NCBI GenBank assembly: GCA_011391495.1
Contig: JAABQK010000021.1
Location: forward strand, 1-41,701
DNA length: 41,701 nucleotides
Direction: 5' to 3'
Source of the DNA: Hydrogenophaga sp.
Lineage (GTDB): Bacteria; Pseudomonadota; Gammaproteobacteria; Burkholderiales; Burkholderiaceae_C
The notes under the pieces were generated by a model. The model did no database searches. It saw nothing but the letters and a program-made list of their open reading frames with translations, and was not told the DNA's origin. Position numbers and translations under genes: made by a program. Shown here one piece after another: positions 7,918-15,966 of the stretch. Numbering within the stretch: position 1 is the first letter of the stretch; each line of letters begins with the position of its first letter.

Positions 7918-7946
7918 ATTATAGCCTTGCGCCGCTGACACAGCGC
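7918..7946 (-). promoter_or_regulatory. Candidate promoter of the rpsP operon
   Basis: A perfect TATAAT on the minus strand (7918-7923) lies about 148 nt ahead of the rpsP ATG; the hexamer 17 bp upstream (GCGCTG) is a poor -35. A perfect TTGACA at 7844-7849 lies closer to the gene but has no good -10. The leader between them contains a CTGACC/GGTCAG hairpin. Which element is used cannot be settled by reading. Confidence 0.35.
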
Positions 7947-7995
7947 CGCCCTAACGTCCTGGCCTTGCGGCCGTCCACTCCCCTCCCCTCCCTCC

Positions 7996-8535
7996 ATGCC
8001 CCTGATCCGCCCCAGCCGCGACGAAGACCTCGACGCCATCACCCACATTTACGGCCACCATGTGCTGCACGGCACCGGTACCTTTGAAACCACCCCACCC
8101 TCGCTGGCCGACATGGGCGCGCGCCGCGCCGACGTGCTGGCCAAGGGTCTGCCCTGGCTGGTGGTGGAAGACGATGGTCAGGTGCTCGGCTTTGCCTATG
8201 GCAACTGGTTCAAGCCCCGCCCCGCCTACCGGTATTCGGTCGAGGACTCGATCTACCTGGCACCGGAAGCCGCGGGCAAAGGGCTCGGACGCGCCCTGCT
8301 GGCCGAACTGCTGGCCGCGTTCGAGCGTGCCGGCGTGCGCCGGGTCATGGCGGTGATCGGTGACTCGGCCAATGCGGGCTCGGTCGGCGTGCACACCGCG
8401 CTCGGGTTTGAGCGGGTGGGCGTGGTGCCGTCCTGCGGCTGGAAGTTTGGCCGCTGGCTCGACATCGTGCTGATGCAGCGCAGCCTGGGTGCGGGCGACA
8501 GCACCCCGCCCGAATCCACCGAAGGCGCCGCATGA
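7996..8535 (+). CDS. GNAT N-acetyltransferase, phosphinothricin/MnaT-like family
   Basis: The product is 179 residues. The N-terminus (MPLIRPSRDEDLDAITHIYGHHV) and the segment GTGTFETTPPS are typical of the PAT/YncA branch of GNAT enzymes. Acetyl-CoA-binding motif A is YLAPEAAGKGLGRALLAELL, with the Q/R-x-x-G-x-G-type loop written here AAGKGLG, and motif B is SVGVHTALGFERVGVV. Members acetylate the alpha-amine of methionine sulfoximine, phosphinothricin or other amino acids. The substrate is not predictable from the sequence. Its stop codon overlaps the ATG of the next gene (ATGA), implying translational coupling. Confidence 0.88.
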   Translation: MPLIRPSRDEDLDAITHIYGHHVLHGTGTFETTPPSLADMGARRADVLAKGLPWLVVEDDGQVLGFAYGNWFKPRPAYRYSVEDSIYLAPEAAGKGLGRALLAELLAAFERAGVRRVMAVIGDSANAGSVGVHTALGFERVGVVPSCGWKFGRWLDIVLMQRSLGAGDSTPPESTEGAA

Positions 8536-8990
8536 GCCGCCGCAACAAAAGCAAGACAGTGGCTGCCTGGCTGGCCACCGTGGGCGGCAGCATGGGCCTG
8601 CACCGCTTTTACCTGCGCGGCTGGGGCGACTGGATTGGCTGGCTGCACCCGATCGCGGCGGCGCTGGGCTGGTGGGGCGTGGAGCGCGTGCAGCTCTACG
8701 GGCAGGACGACCAGCTGTCCTGGCTGCTGATCCCTTTTCTGGGCGGAAGCATCGCCGCCGGCTGCCTGGCCGCCATCGTCTACGCCCTGAGCGATCGGCA
8801 GAAATGGAACGCCTGGTTCAACCCCGGCGCAGACCTGGAAGCCCCCGCCGGTGGCACCAGCTGGCTGACCATCGGCGCGCTGATACTGGCCCTGCTGCTG
8901 GGCACCATCGCTTTTATGGGCAGCCTGGCCTTTGGCGTGCAGCACTATTTCGAATACCAGATCGAGGAAGCCAGGAAAATCAGCCAGTAA
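8532..8990 (+). CDS. TM2-domain-like membrane protein
   Basis: The protein is 152 residues. After a basic start (MSRRNKSKTVA) comes a hydrophobic segment containing GLHRFYLRGWGDWIGW, resembling the TM2 domain signature (G-hydrophobic-H-R-F-Y-x-G). Further helices lie near 65-88 and 118-140. TM2 proteins are small membrane proteins of unknown biochemical role. The ATG overlaps the stop of the acetyltransferase gene by four bases, so the two are cotranslated. The second half has no family I recognise. Confidence 0.75.
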   Translation: MSRRNKSKTVAAWLATVGGSMGLHRFYLRGWGDWIGWLHPIAAALGWWGVERVQLYGQDDQLSWLLIPFLGGSIAAGCLAAIVYALSDRQKWNAWFNPGADLEAPAGGTSWLTIGALILALLLGTIAFMGSLAFGVQHYFEYQIEEARKISQ

Positions 8991-9072
8991 GCGGCTTGCC
9001 CGCACGCCACGCCACGCCGCTCTGCGGGTGCGTGCCTGGCAGGGTGCGTGCGCACCGGAGTCGCTGAAGGCG

Positions 9073-10029
9073 TCAGTTCAGATACGTCATGACCAGCATC
9101 ACCAGGCTCAGCGTGAACAGCGCCAGCACAGTGGACAGCCCCATGCTGGCGGTGGTCAGCTCCTGGGCCACTTCGTAGCGCTGCGCGAACAGAAACACGT
9201 TGGCGCCCATCGGCAGCGCCGCGGCCACCACCATCACCGTCAGCGGCAGGCCGGTCACACCCATGGCCCAGGCCGAGAGGCCCACCAGCAGCGGCAACAC
9301 CAGATTCTTCGAGACCGAGATCCACAGCGCCTGGCGCAGGTGGCCACCCAGCGGCGTACGCGCCAGCGTCACACCCACCAGCACCAGCGCAATCGGACCG
9401 AACGCAGTGCCCAGCAGCTGCAGTGGCTTGTCCACCACCGTGGGCAGCGTCCAGCCGGTCTGCGCGAACAGCAGGCCGCTCAGGATGGGCAAGGGAATCG
9501 GGTGGATCAGCGCGCCCTTGAAGGCCGACCACGCGGTTTCCAGCACGTGGGGTGCGCGCTCACCACCGGCGCGGGCCTCACGTGCCACCGCGAGTTCCAG
9601 CACCACCGAGCCCACGGTCAGGAGGATCAGCGCGTGCACCGACACCAGGGTGAGCAGGGTCACCAGGCCGGCCTGCCCATAGGCCAGTTCCACGAGGGTG
9701 ATGCCAATCATCACCATGTTGGAGAAAACACCACCCAGCGCCATCACCACGCTGCTGCGGTTGAAGCCGCGCCAGACGATCGACGCCATCAGCAGGGCCA
9801 ACGCTGCAGGAAAGTAGGCCGCCACGGGACGCAGGTCCAGCGTCTCGACGTGCACCGCGCTCATGGTGCGAAACAGCAGTGCCGGAATCAGCAGCAGGAA
9901 CACCAGATTGGACAGGTCCCGGACCGCCGTTTCCCTTATCCATTGCAGGCGCCCGGCGAGGTAGCCAAGGGCAACGAGCAGGAAGACCGGGGTGAGGGAG
10001 GCGACGACGGGGTGGGATGCAACATTCAC
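9073..10029 (-). CDS. AEC family transporter (auxin-efflux-carrier type)
   Basis: This 318-residue, roughly ten-helix protein has the AEC family pattern: an N-terminal LTPVFLLVALGYLAGR segment, the central VFSNMVMIGITLVELAYG (the family's N-x-x-x-x-G region), and a second bundle starting near IHPIPLPILSGLLF. Bacterial members export small carboxylates or other metabolites; the substrate here is unknown. The start is uncertain. GTG at 10029 (MNVASHPVVAS) fits the family N-terminus, whereas an ATG at 10083 would add 18 residues rich in Arg and Thr. The gene converges with the TM2-like gene and is followed upstream by the decayed region. Confidence 0.85.
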   Translation of the reverse strand: MNVASHPVVASLTPVFLLVALGYLAGRLQWIRETAVRDLSNLVFLLLIPALLFRTMSAVHVETLDLRPVAAYFPAALALLMASIVWRGFNRSSVVMALGGVFSNMVMIGITLVELAYGQAGLVTLLTLVSVHALILLTVGSVVLELAVAREARAGGERAPHVLETAWSAFKGALIHPIPLPILSGLLFAQTGWTLPTVVDKPLQLLGTAFGPIALVLVGVTLARTPLGGHLRQALWISVSKNLVLPLLVGLSAWAMGVTGLPLTVMVVAAALPMGANVFLFAQRYEVAQELTTASMGLSTVLALFTLSLVMLVMTYLN

Positions 10030-10101
10030 CGCGCGATGGTATCGCCTGGGCAGCCCGCCCCGTGTCGCAGGGGCATGGGTCACCCACCGCCTCGGCCGCC
10101 T

Positions 10102-10500
10102 TCACTTGACGCCCACGGTTTCGGTGAGGGGGTAGTAGAGCCCGTGAGGATCGTTCTGCAGCACACGCCTGCCCACGCCCACCAGGCTGAACCGGCGCGT
10201 GATTCACATCGCCGGCGCTGCTGCCTGCGTCGGGGCGCTGTCGTTGACGGGACGCGGGTAACCGCTCGCCGCCACCGGGCTGCGGAAGGTGAGGAAGGCC
10301 AGCGTGATCTCGCGGTCGGCCGCGATGGCGGCATGGCCTTCGTCGTCCCTGTCAGCGGTGGCGTGCAGGTCGTCGTGCACCGCCCACACCGATCCGGTGG
10401 CGGTGTGCACCACCCGGTCCAGCAGGCAGCCGCGGGATGCGAGCACGCCGCTCACGCGGTCAGCCGCTTCGGCGTGCGCACTCCCCCTCACGACAAGGAA
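10102..10500 (-). pseudogene. Unidentified decayed coding remnant interrupted by TGA
   Basis: Reading leftwards, one frame runs from about 10500 to a TGA at 10102-10104 with nearly every third codon position G or C, as in real genes of this window. It is broken by an in-frame TGA at 10204-10206. Before the break it reads SGVLASRGCLLDRVVHTATG and DREITLAFLTFRSPVAASG; after it, RFSLVGVGRRVLQNDPHG and LYYPLTETVGVK. I recognise no family. A GTG further upstream (about 10539) would give a hydrophobic signal-like N-terminus ending GSAHA, but that part is antisense to the neighbouring pseudogene. It may be a shorter intact protein ending at 10204, or a gene decaying together with its neighbour. Confidence 0.4.
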
Positions 10501-10506
10501 AACTAG

Positions 10507-11069
10507 GCCCACCCGGGCGAGGGGCACCACCAGCAGGATCCCGACGAGGCCGCCCCGCACGCCTGGCAGAGGGTGAACAACACCATCGTGTCTGTGCAGA
10601 ACATCGCCAAGGGCCTGTGCCCGGCCGACGCTGGCGCTTGCGAGAGCCACCAGAAAAGCGCCACCTGCGTCGGAAAACCCGGGGCGCTGGACAGCGCTAT
10701 CCGCGCTTCCCGGGCCAGCATCCCGGCGTCGCAGCGCAGGTCATCGTCTCGCACGACGTCTTCGGCTGCTGCGCCAGGGCCCATGGCGTGAAGTGCCTCG
10801 CGACCCCGGACGTGAACACCGGCAGCGGAGCCTCCTCCAAGGGCGTGGCGGCGCTGGTGCGGCAAATCAGGAAGGAGTAGATCAAGGCGCTGTTCGTCGG
10901 GAGCAGCCGCCCGCGCCTGATCGCGCAGATCGGTCGCGAGACCGGTGTGAGCCCCGCGGGTGCGCTGTACTCGGACTCGCTCCACGTGGCCAGCAGACCG
11001 GCCGCCGGTTGCACCGCCAAGATGCGCTTCAATACGAGCGCGCTGTCACAGGCCATCCGGGGCGATTGA
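10507..11069 (+). pseudogene. Metal (zinc/manganese-type) ABC transporter substrate-binding protein, degraded
   Basis: Three pieces line up in order with the C-terminal two-thirds of a ZnuA/TroA-like binding protein. Piece one (10507 to about 10737) has a His/Asp loop and PHAWQRVNNTIVSVQNIAKG. A one-base loss near 10738 shifts the frame to QVIVSHDVFGCCARAHGVK and SKGVAALVRQIRKE. A TAG at 10878-10880, where a Lys codon would be expected, then interrupts IKALFVGSSRPRLIAQIGRE and the end, which stops at 11067-11069. The typical family sequence at these points is DPHAWQ, VITSHDAFGYF and RLIEQIARETG. The signal peptide and first lobe are missing; a TAG at 10504 precedes the first piece. No permease or ATPase gene is adjacent. 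The gene cannot yield a functional protein. Confidence 0.75.
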
Positions 11070-11145
11070 AGTCCGGGTCGCAAACGTGCCAACGCGGCGG
11101 CGGTGCGTGGCTACACTGGCGACCCCACCACCCCTGGAGCCCCGC

Positions 11146-12018
11146 TTGCCGACCACCCACCTGTTTCTCGCGCTCGCGGTGGTGTTCGTCTGGGGCACCA
11201 ATTTCGTGGTGATCCGCTGGGGGCTGGACGGCCTGCCCCCCTTTCTGTTTGCCACGCTGCGCTTCGCCTTTTCGGCTCTGCCCTGGCTGCTGTTCATTCC
11301 GCGACCCACCGCGCCGTGGCGCAAGATGGCCGCCTTTGGCGTGCTGCTGGGCGTGGGCCAGTTCGGCCTGCTGTTCCTCGCCATGCGCGGCAGCATCTCG
11401 CCCGGGCTGGCTTCGCTGGTGGTGCAGGTGCAGGTGTTTTTCACCATCGGCCTCTCGCTGCTGCTCATGGGAGAGCGCGTGCGCGGCTTCCAGATCGTGG
11501 GCCTGCTGCTGGCACTGGCCGGGCTGGCGGTGATCGCGCTCAACCTGGGCGCCACCGTCACGCTGCTGGGGCTGGGCCTGGTGCTCTCGGCCGCCTTTTT
11601 CTGGGCCTGCGCCAACCTGGTGGTGAAGTCGCTCGGGCCGGTCAACATGCTGCACTTCATGGTCTGGAGCAGCGTGTTCGCGGTCCCGCCACTGTTCACC
11701 CTTTCGTGGTGGATCGAAGGACCTGCGCTGATGCAGAGCGCCGTCGCGAACGCCACCCCGCTGGTGTGGGCCAGCGTGCTCTGGCAGGCGCTGGGCAACA
11801 CCCTCTTTGGCTACGGCGTGTGGAACTGGCTGCTGGCCCGTCACCCGGCCGCCACCGTGGCACCGCTGGCCTTGCTGGTGCCGGTGTTCGGCATGAGCGC
11901 TTCGGCACTGTCACTGGGCGAAAGCCTGCCGGGCTGGAAGCTGGGTGCGGCCCTGCTCGTGCTCAGCGGCCTGGCGGTCATCGTGCTCTGGCCCCGGCTG
12001 CAAGCCCGCCTGAACTGA
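11146..12018 (+). CDS. DMT superfamily transporter with two EamA domains
   Basis: The product is about 290 residues with ten predicted membrane helices in two EamA repeats. The first repeat begins LALAVVFVWGTNFVVIRWGL, and the second starts near ALGLVLSAAFFWACANLVVK. Family members export amino acids or other metabolites; the PLALLVPVFGMSASALSLGE segment near the C-terminus is typical of the YdcZ/RhtA-like drug/metabolite group. The start is TTG at 11146, chosen because TGGAG lies 6 nt upstream and the first helix begins directly after it; no ATG is suitably placed. It begins 76 bp after the pseudogene and converges with msrA, leaving seven bases between stops. Confidence 0.88.
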   Translation: MPTTHLFLALAVVFVWGTNFVVIRWGLDGLPPFLFATLRFAFSALPWLLFIPRPTAPWRKMAAFGVLLGVGQFGLLFLAMRGSISPGLASLVVQVQVFFTIGLSLLLMGERVRGFQIVGLLLALAGLAVIALNLGATVTLLGLGLVLSAAFFWACANLVVKSLGPVNMLHFMVWSSVFAVPPLFTLSWWIEGPALMQSAVANATPLVWASVLWQALGNTLFGYGVWNWLLARHPAATVAPLALLVPVFGMSASALSLGESLPGWKLGAALLVLSGLAVIVLWPRLQARLN

Positions 12019-12025
12019 AGAGAAG

Positions 12026-12562
12026 CTACTTGGCCAAGCGAGCGAAGGTCTTGCGGAACTTCGCCACCTTGGGTGCAGCCACGGCCATGCAGTAACCCTG
12101 GTGCGGGTTGCGCTCAAAGAAATCCTGGTGGTAGTCCTCCGCAGGCCAGTAGTGGGCCAGCGGCAGCAGCTCGGTCACCACCGGGCGGCCAAAGGCGTTG
12201 TCGCGCGCCAGTTCGTCCAGCAAGGCCTGCGCCACCTCGCGCTGTTCGTCGGTGGTGAAGTAGATGCCGCTGCGGTACTGCGTTCCCGTGTCGTTGCCCT
12301 GGCGGTTGGGTGTGGTCGGGTCGTGGATCACGAAGAAGATTTCCAGCAGCTGGCGCGTTCCGATGACGGCCGTGTCGTACACCAGCTTCACCACTTCGTT
12401 GCAGCCGGTGCGGCCGGTGCACACGTCTTCGTAGCTGGGCCGTGCGGCCTGGCCATTGCAGTAGCCGGACTCCACGTCGGTCACCCCGCGCACTTCCTTG
12501 AACACACTCTCGGTGCACCAGAAGCAGCCGCCGCCAAGCACCAGGGTTTGTGATTCGCTCAT
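12026..12562 (-). CDS. msrA: Peptide-methionine (S)-S-oxide reductase
   Basis: The 178-residue cytoplasmic enzyme reduces the S-epimer of methionine sulfoxide in proteins. The catalytic motif GGGCFWCTESVF is close to the N-terminus, followed by the signature segments VESGYCNG, YEDVCTGRTGCNEVVKLVYD and HDPTTPNRQGNDTGTQYRSGI. There is no fused MsrB domain. A ribosome-binding site GGAGAAA precedes the ATG. The LysR gene lies 21 bp upstream on the same strand, so msrA may be read from the lysR transcript. Confidence 0.97.
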   Translation of the reverse strand: MSESQTLVLGGGCFWCTESVFKEVRGVTDVESGYCNGQAARPSYEDVCTGRTGCNEVVKLVYDTAVIGTRQLLEIFFVIHDPTTPNRQGNDTGTQYRSGIYFTTDEQREVAQALLDELARDNAFGRPVVTELLPLAHYWPAEDYHQDFFERNPHQGYCMAVAAPKVAKFRKTFARLAK

Positions 12563-12583
12563 GGGTTTTCTCCGGTTCCTTGG

Positions 12584-13489
12584 TCAATGATGGACCACAT
12601 CGTGCACCGGCGAGGCCGTGGAGCGCACGGCGGCCAGAAATGCCCCCAGCGCCGACTGGTCGCGCCCGGTGCGCCAGAGACAGTGTGTGTCGTACGGCGC
12701 GAGTGGCTGGGCCAGCGACACGAAGGCCACGCCGGGCAGGCCGGCCTGCTGGAGCGCGGCCGGCACCAGGGCCACGCCCAGCCCCTGCGCGATGACCGAC
12801 ACCACGCTCAGCCAGTGCCGCAGCTCAAAGGCCAGCGCCGGCTCGAAGCCCGAGTCCGCACAGGCCGCGAGGATGCGGTCGTGGTAGTCGGGTGACACCG
12901 CGCGCATCACGATGGCAAACGCCTTGCCCTTCAACCGCTCCAGCGGCAGCACCGCCTCCTGCGCGAGCGGATGCGGGGAAGGCAGACAGGCCACGAAGGG
13001 CTGGCTGGACACCAGGATCTGCGAGAAACCCGCCGGCACACGCGTGGTGTGCACGAAGCCCAGATCGAGCCGGTCGTGCACCAGCTCCACCAGCTGCTCG
13101 CTGCTGCTCAGCTCGCGCAGTGCCAGTCGCAGCCGGGGGTGCGCGGCGGCAAAATCGCGCAGCACCTGCGGCAGGCCGCGGTAGAGCACCGTGCCGGCAA
13201 AGCCGATCTGCAACTGCCCCGCCAGGCCCTGCCCCACGTCGCGCGCCTCGCGCGCCGCCAGGGCAGCCTGCTCCAGCAGCGCCTGCGCCCGTGGCAGAAA
13301 AGCCAGCCCCGCGGCGGTGAGTGCCACACCGCGGCTGTTGCGCTCGAACAGACGCGCGCCCACCGAGGCTTCGAGTTGCTGGATGTTCATCGAAAGCGGC
13401 GGCTGCGTCATGGCGAGGCGCTGGGCCGCGCGGCCAAAGTGCAGCTCCTCGGCGAGCACGGTGAAACAGCGGAGGTGGCGGAATTCCAT
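12584..13489 (-). CDS. LysR family transcriptional regulator
   Basis: The 301-residue protein has an N-terminal winged HTH ([25 protein letters not shown] with [24 protein letters not shown], about 1-60) and a C-terminal substrate-binding domain from about 90. It is divergent from the glutaryl-CoA dehydrogenase gene with 108 bp between starts, the usual arrangement for a LysR activator of its neighbour. The effector is therefore probably a glutarate- or lysine-pathway metabolite, but this is inferred from position only. An A/T-rich dyad in the shared promoter region is its likely binding site. The HTH sequence resembles the BenM/CatR-type subgroup. Confidence 0.92.
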   Translation of the reverse strand: MEFRHLRCFTVLAEELHFGRAAQRLAMTQPPLSMNIQQLEASVGARLFERNSRGVALTAAGLAFLPRAQALLEQAALAAREARDVGQGLAGQLQIGFAGTVLYRGLPQVLRDFAAAHPRLRLALRELSSSEQLVELVHDRLDLGFVHTTRVPAGFSQILVSSQPFVACLPSPHPLAQEAVLPLERLKGKAFAIVMRAVSPDYHDRILAACADSGFEPALAFELRHWLSVVSVIAQGLGVALVPAALQQAGLPGVAFVSLAQPLAPYDTHCLWRTGRDQSALGAFLAAVRSTASPVHDVVHH

Positions 13490-13504
13490 GAATCTTCTTT
13501 ATGT

Positions 13505-13525
13505 ATTGATCAATCGTCAATCAAT
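13505..13525. promoter_or_regulatory. Candidate LysR operator between lysR and gcdH
   Basis: An A/T-rich 21-bp element is bounded by inverted ATTGA...TCAAT arms and contains three TCAAT half-sites, including the palindrome ATTGATCAAT. It lies 16 bp from the lysR start codon and 73 bp from that of gcdH, within a region otherwise high in GC. The size and symmetry suit a LysR recognition site (T-N11-A type), and it may overlap the regulator's own promoter. Binding is inferred. Confidence 0.5.
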
Positions 13526-13597
13526 ATTAGACAGCTATTCATGCGGCGTCGACAATCGCGCTCAACCCCTTCTTCCAACCCGCCCCGGAGACACACC

Positions 13598-14785
13598 ATG
13601 GCCACCCCCAAAAACACCTTCAGCTGGGAAGATCCGTTCCACCTGAGCGCGCAGCTCACCGACGACGAACGCCAGGTGCAGGACGCCGCGCGCGCCTACT
13701 GCCAGGAGAAGCTGCTGCCGCGCGTGACCGAAGCCTTCCGCCACGAGAAGACCGACGTGGCCATCTTCCGCGAGATGGGCGAACTCGGCCTGCTCGGCCC
13801 CACCATCCCCGAGGCCTACGGCGGCAGCGGCCTCAACTACGTCTGCTACGGCCTGGTGGCGCGCGAAGTCGAGCGCGTGGACTCCGGCTACCGCAGCATG
13901 ATGAGCGTGCAGAGCTCGCTGGTCATGGTGCCGATCAACGAGTTCGGCTCGGAAGCGCAGAAACAGAAATACCTGCCCAAGCTGGCCACCGGTGAGTGGA
14001 TCGGCTGCTTTGGTCTCACCGAACCCAACCACGGCAGCGACCCCGGCAGCATGGTCACCCGCGCCAAGGCCGTGCCCGGCGGCTACTCGTTGAGCGGCGC
14101 CAAGATGTGGATCACCAACAGCCCGATCGCCGACGTGTTCGTGGTCTGGGCCAAGGACGACGGCGGCCAGATCCGCGGCTTCATCCTGGAAAAAGGCTGG
14201 AAGGGCCTCAGCGCCCCCGCGATCCACAGCAAGGTCGGCCTGCGCGCTTCCATCACCGGCGAGATCGTGATGGACGAAGTCTTCGTGCCGGAAGAAAACG
14301 CCTTCCCGGATGTGCGCGGCCTGAAAGGCCCGTTCACCTGCCTGAACAGCGCGCGCTACGGCATCGCCTGGGGCGCGCTCGGCGCAGCCGAGGACTGCTA
14401 CTTCCGCGCCCGCCAGTACGTCATGGACCGCCAGCAGTTCGGTCGCCCGCTGGCCGCCAACCAGCTGATCCAGAAAAAGCTGGCCGACATGCTGACCGAA
14501 ATCAGCCTCGGCCTGCAGGGCTGCCTGCGCCTGGGCCGCATGAAGGACGAAGGCACGGCCGCGGTGGAGATCACCAGCATCCTGAAACGCAACAGCTGCG
14601 GCAAGTCGCTCGACATCGCCCGCATGGCACGCGACATGATGGGCGGCAACGGCATCAGCGACGAGTTCGGCGTGGCCCGCCACCTAGTGAACCTGGAAGT
14701 GGTGAACACCTACGAAGGCACGCACGACGTGCACGCGCTGATCCTCGGCCGGGCGATCACGGGAATTGCGGCGTTTGCGAACTGA
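13598..14785 (+). CDS. gcdH: Glutaryl-CoA dehydrogenase
   Basis: This 395-residue FAD acyl-CoA dehydrogenase oxidatively decarboxylates glutaryl-CoA to crotonyl-CoA at the end of lysine/tryptophan and benzoate-type breakdown. The N-terminus ([18 protein letters not shown]), the segment [17 protein letters not shown], the motif [16 protein letters not shown] and the C-terminal [15 protein letters not shown] with catalytic E373 match the GcdH subgroup rather than the short-chain dehydrogenases. GGAG lies 8 nt ahead of the ATG. The gene stands alone: the CoA-transferase gene often found next to it in related genomes is absent, and tmRNA follows convergently. Confidence 0.95.
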   Translation: MATPKNTFSWEDPFHLSAQLTDDERQVQDAARAYCQEKLLPRVTEAFRHEKTDVAIFREMGELGLLGPTIPEAYGGSGLNYVCYGLVAREVERVDSGYRSMMSVQSSLVMVPINEFGSEAQKQKYLPKLATGEWIGCFGLTEPNHGSDPGSMVTRAKAVPGGYSLSGAKMWITNSPIADVFVVWAKDDGGQIRGFILEKGWKGLSAPAIHSKVGLRASITGEIVMDEVFVPEENAFPDVRGLKGPFTCLNSARYGIAWGALGAAEDCYFRARQYVMDRQQFGRPLAANQLIQKKLADMLTEISLGLQGCLRLGRMKDEGTAAVEITSILKRNSCGKSLDIARMARDMMGGNGISDEFGVARHLVNLEVVNTYEGTHDVHALILGRAITGIAAFAN

Positions 14786-14840
14786 TCGGAAGCAGCTGGC
14801 CCTCGGGACCAGCTCCGCAGATCGCTGATTTTCCAAAGAA

Positions 14841-14874
14841 AAAGGCCGCTAACGGTATGTCGTTAGCGGCCTTT
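14841..14874. terminator. Shared bidirectional terminator between gcdH and ssrA
   Basis: A perfect 14-bp inverted repeat (AAAGGCCGCTAACG and complement) with a 6-nt loop lies between the convergent gcdH and tmRNA genes. On the minus strand it is followed by a T-rich stretch, so it is the better terminator for ssrA, 12 bp past the CCA end. On the plus strand the T run is only three bases long, giving weaker termination of gcdH. Confidence 0.88.
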
Positions 14875-14885
14875 GTCTGAGGGTA

Positions 14886-15274
14886 TGGTGGAGCTGGGGG
14901 GATTTGAACCCCCGTCCGCAAGCCTTCTTCGCGCAGTTCTACATGTGTAGCCATCTGATTTGAGTCTCACTCTTCGCATCGCGCAGTGGCACGCTGTGCA
15001 AATCGCCAGCAACCTTGAATCTCACTGTGCGCCAAGTTACCCGACGCCCAGCCAGCCTATTGAATTATCTTTGCAGCCTGGACTCTCGCGGCTTGCGCCG
15101 TTCGAACCCTTGCCCAGCCCATAGGCCTGCTGTTGCAAAGCTCACCGGCAATTAAGCGGCGAGTGCGAAACGTTCGTCGTTTGCAGTTAGTTTTTTTCTG
15201 CGGTTTTACGAGGTGACAGAACCTCGACATGCCCTGCTGCGTGTCCGAACCCACGTCGAAACCAGTGCAGCCCC
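14886..15274 (-). ncRNA. ssrA: Transfer-messenger RNA (tmRNA)
   Basis: This 389-nt tmRNA rescues stalled ribosomes by trans-translation with SmpB. Its 5' end starts GGGGCTGCACTGGTTTCGACG and its 3' end carries a T arm (GGGGGTTCAAATCCCCCC) and an acceptor strand ending CCA. The 5' GGGGCTG pairs with the 3' CAGCTCC to form the tRNA-like acceptor stem. The messenger part encodes the tag ANDERFALAA followed by TAA, the form typical of betaproteobacteria. It is a one-piece tmRNA. The gene is convergent with gcdH and lies just downstream of gph. Confidence 0.97.
15152..15184 (-). other. tmRNA tag-peptide reading frame
   Basis: Eleven codons read ANDERFALAA plus TAA. The C-terminal LAA is the ClpXP/ClpAP degradation signal. 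The resume codon is GCA, preceded by the A/T-rich run AAAAAAACTAACT that is conserved just ahead of tmRNA tags. Confidence 0.95.
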
Positions 15275-15285
15275 TGTGCATTCAT

Positions 15286-15312
15286 AGTTTAAGGCAGTTC
15301 CAGCAATTTCAA
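15286..15312 (-). promoter_or_regulatory. Candidate ssrA promoter inside the 3' end of gph
   Basis: On the minus strand TTGAAA (15307-15312) could serve as -35 and TAAACT (15286-15291) as -10, with a short 15-bp spacer; the -10 overlaps the gph stop codon. TATGAA just downstream is an alternative -10 nearer the mature 5' end at 15274. The exact element is uncertain, but a promoter must lie close to this position or tmRNA is processed from the gph transcript. Confidence 0.3.
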
Positions 15313-15966
15313 GAGCTGCAGCGGTGAAGTAACTTCGGCATCGGCACCCCAGGCAGAAACGTCAGCCCCCGGACCGAGGTAACCATAGCGTGCAGCAACG
15401 GTGTACATGCCAGCCGCCCGCCCCGCAGCGATGTCCCGCATGTCATCTCCCACATAGACGCATTGGACAGGGTCAACAGAGAGACGACTTGCAGCCTCCA
15501 GCAAGGGCTGGGGATGGGGTTTGGCAAACGGGGTCGTATCGCCGCTGATCACGGTGGATGCCGTGTCGAAAAGACCCATGGAGCGCGTGAGAGGGAGACT
15601 GAAACGCTGCGATTTGTTGGTCACAACACCCCAGAGCAGGCCATTGCGCTGCAGCGAGTGCACCAGAATTTCCACCTCGTGAAAAGCGCGGGTGCGCTGG
15701 GTGAGGCACGCTTCATAGTGATGGAAGAATTCTTCTTTGTAGGCTTCGTATTCCACGTGCTCGGGAGTCATGTCGAATGCAGCCTTCAACATGCCACGTG
15801 CCCCAGAACCCGCGTGCGGGCGGTATTCCTCCAGCGGGAGCGACGGCAAACCCCGGCGCGTTCGCATGCCATCGGCTGCACCGCCCAGATCGGGGGCGCT
15901 GTCGATCAAGGTGCCATCCAGATCAAACAAGACGGCCCGGATGCCCCGAAAGACCGGCCCACTCAT
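15289..15966 (-). CDS. gph: Phosphoglycolate phosphatase (HAD superfamily)
   Basis: The 225-residue product has the HAD motif [18 protein letters not shown] (nucleophile D15, acid D17), motif II VVTNKS, and motif [15 protein letters not shown] with VYVGDDMRD. The cap domain is inserted after motif I. It hydrolyses 2-phosphoglycolate, from oxidative DNA repair or photorespiration-like metabolism. Its ATG overlaps the TGA of ubiG (ATGA), a pairing seen across betaproteobacteria and gammaproteobacteria. It could belong to the related sugar-phosphatase groups, but the ubiG linkage favours Gph. Confidence 0.9.
   Translation of the reverse strand: MSGPVFRGIRAVLFDLDGTLIDSAPDLGGAADGMRTRRGLPSLPLEEYRPHAGSGARGMLKAAFDMTPEHVEYEAYKEEFFHHYEACLTQRTRAFHEVEILVHSLQRNGLLWGVVTNKSQRFSLPLTRSMGLFDTASTVISGDTTPFAKPHPQPLLEAASRLSVDPVQCVYVGDDMRDIAAGRAAGMYTVAARYGYLGPGADVSAWGADAEVTSPLQLLKLLELP

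Noticed and set aside
9000..9072. Terminator in the gap between the TM2-like and AEC genes
   Set aside because: There are short direct repeats (GTGCGTGC) and a GGTGCG/CGCACC hairpin with a 2-nt spacer, but no T tract on either strand.
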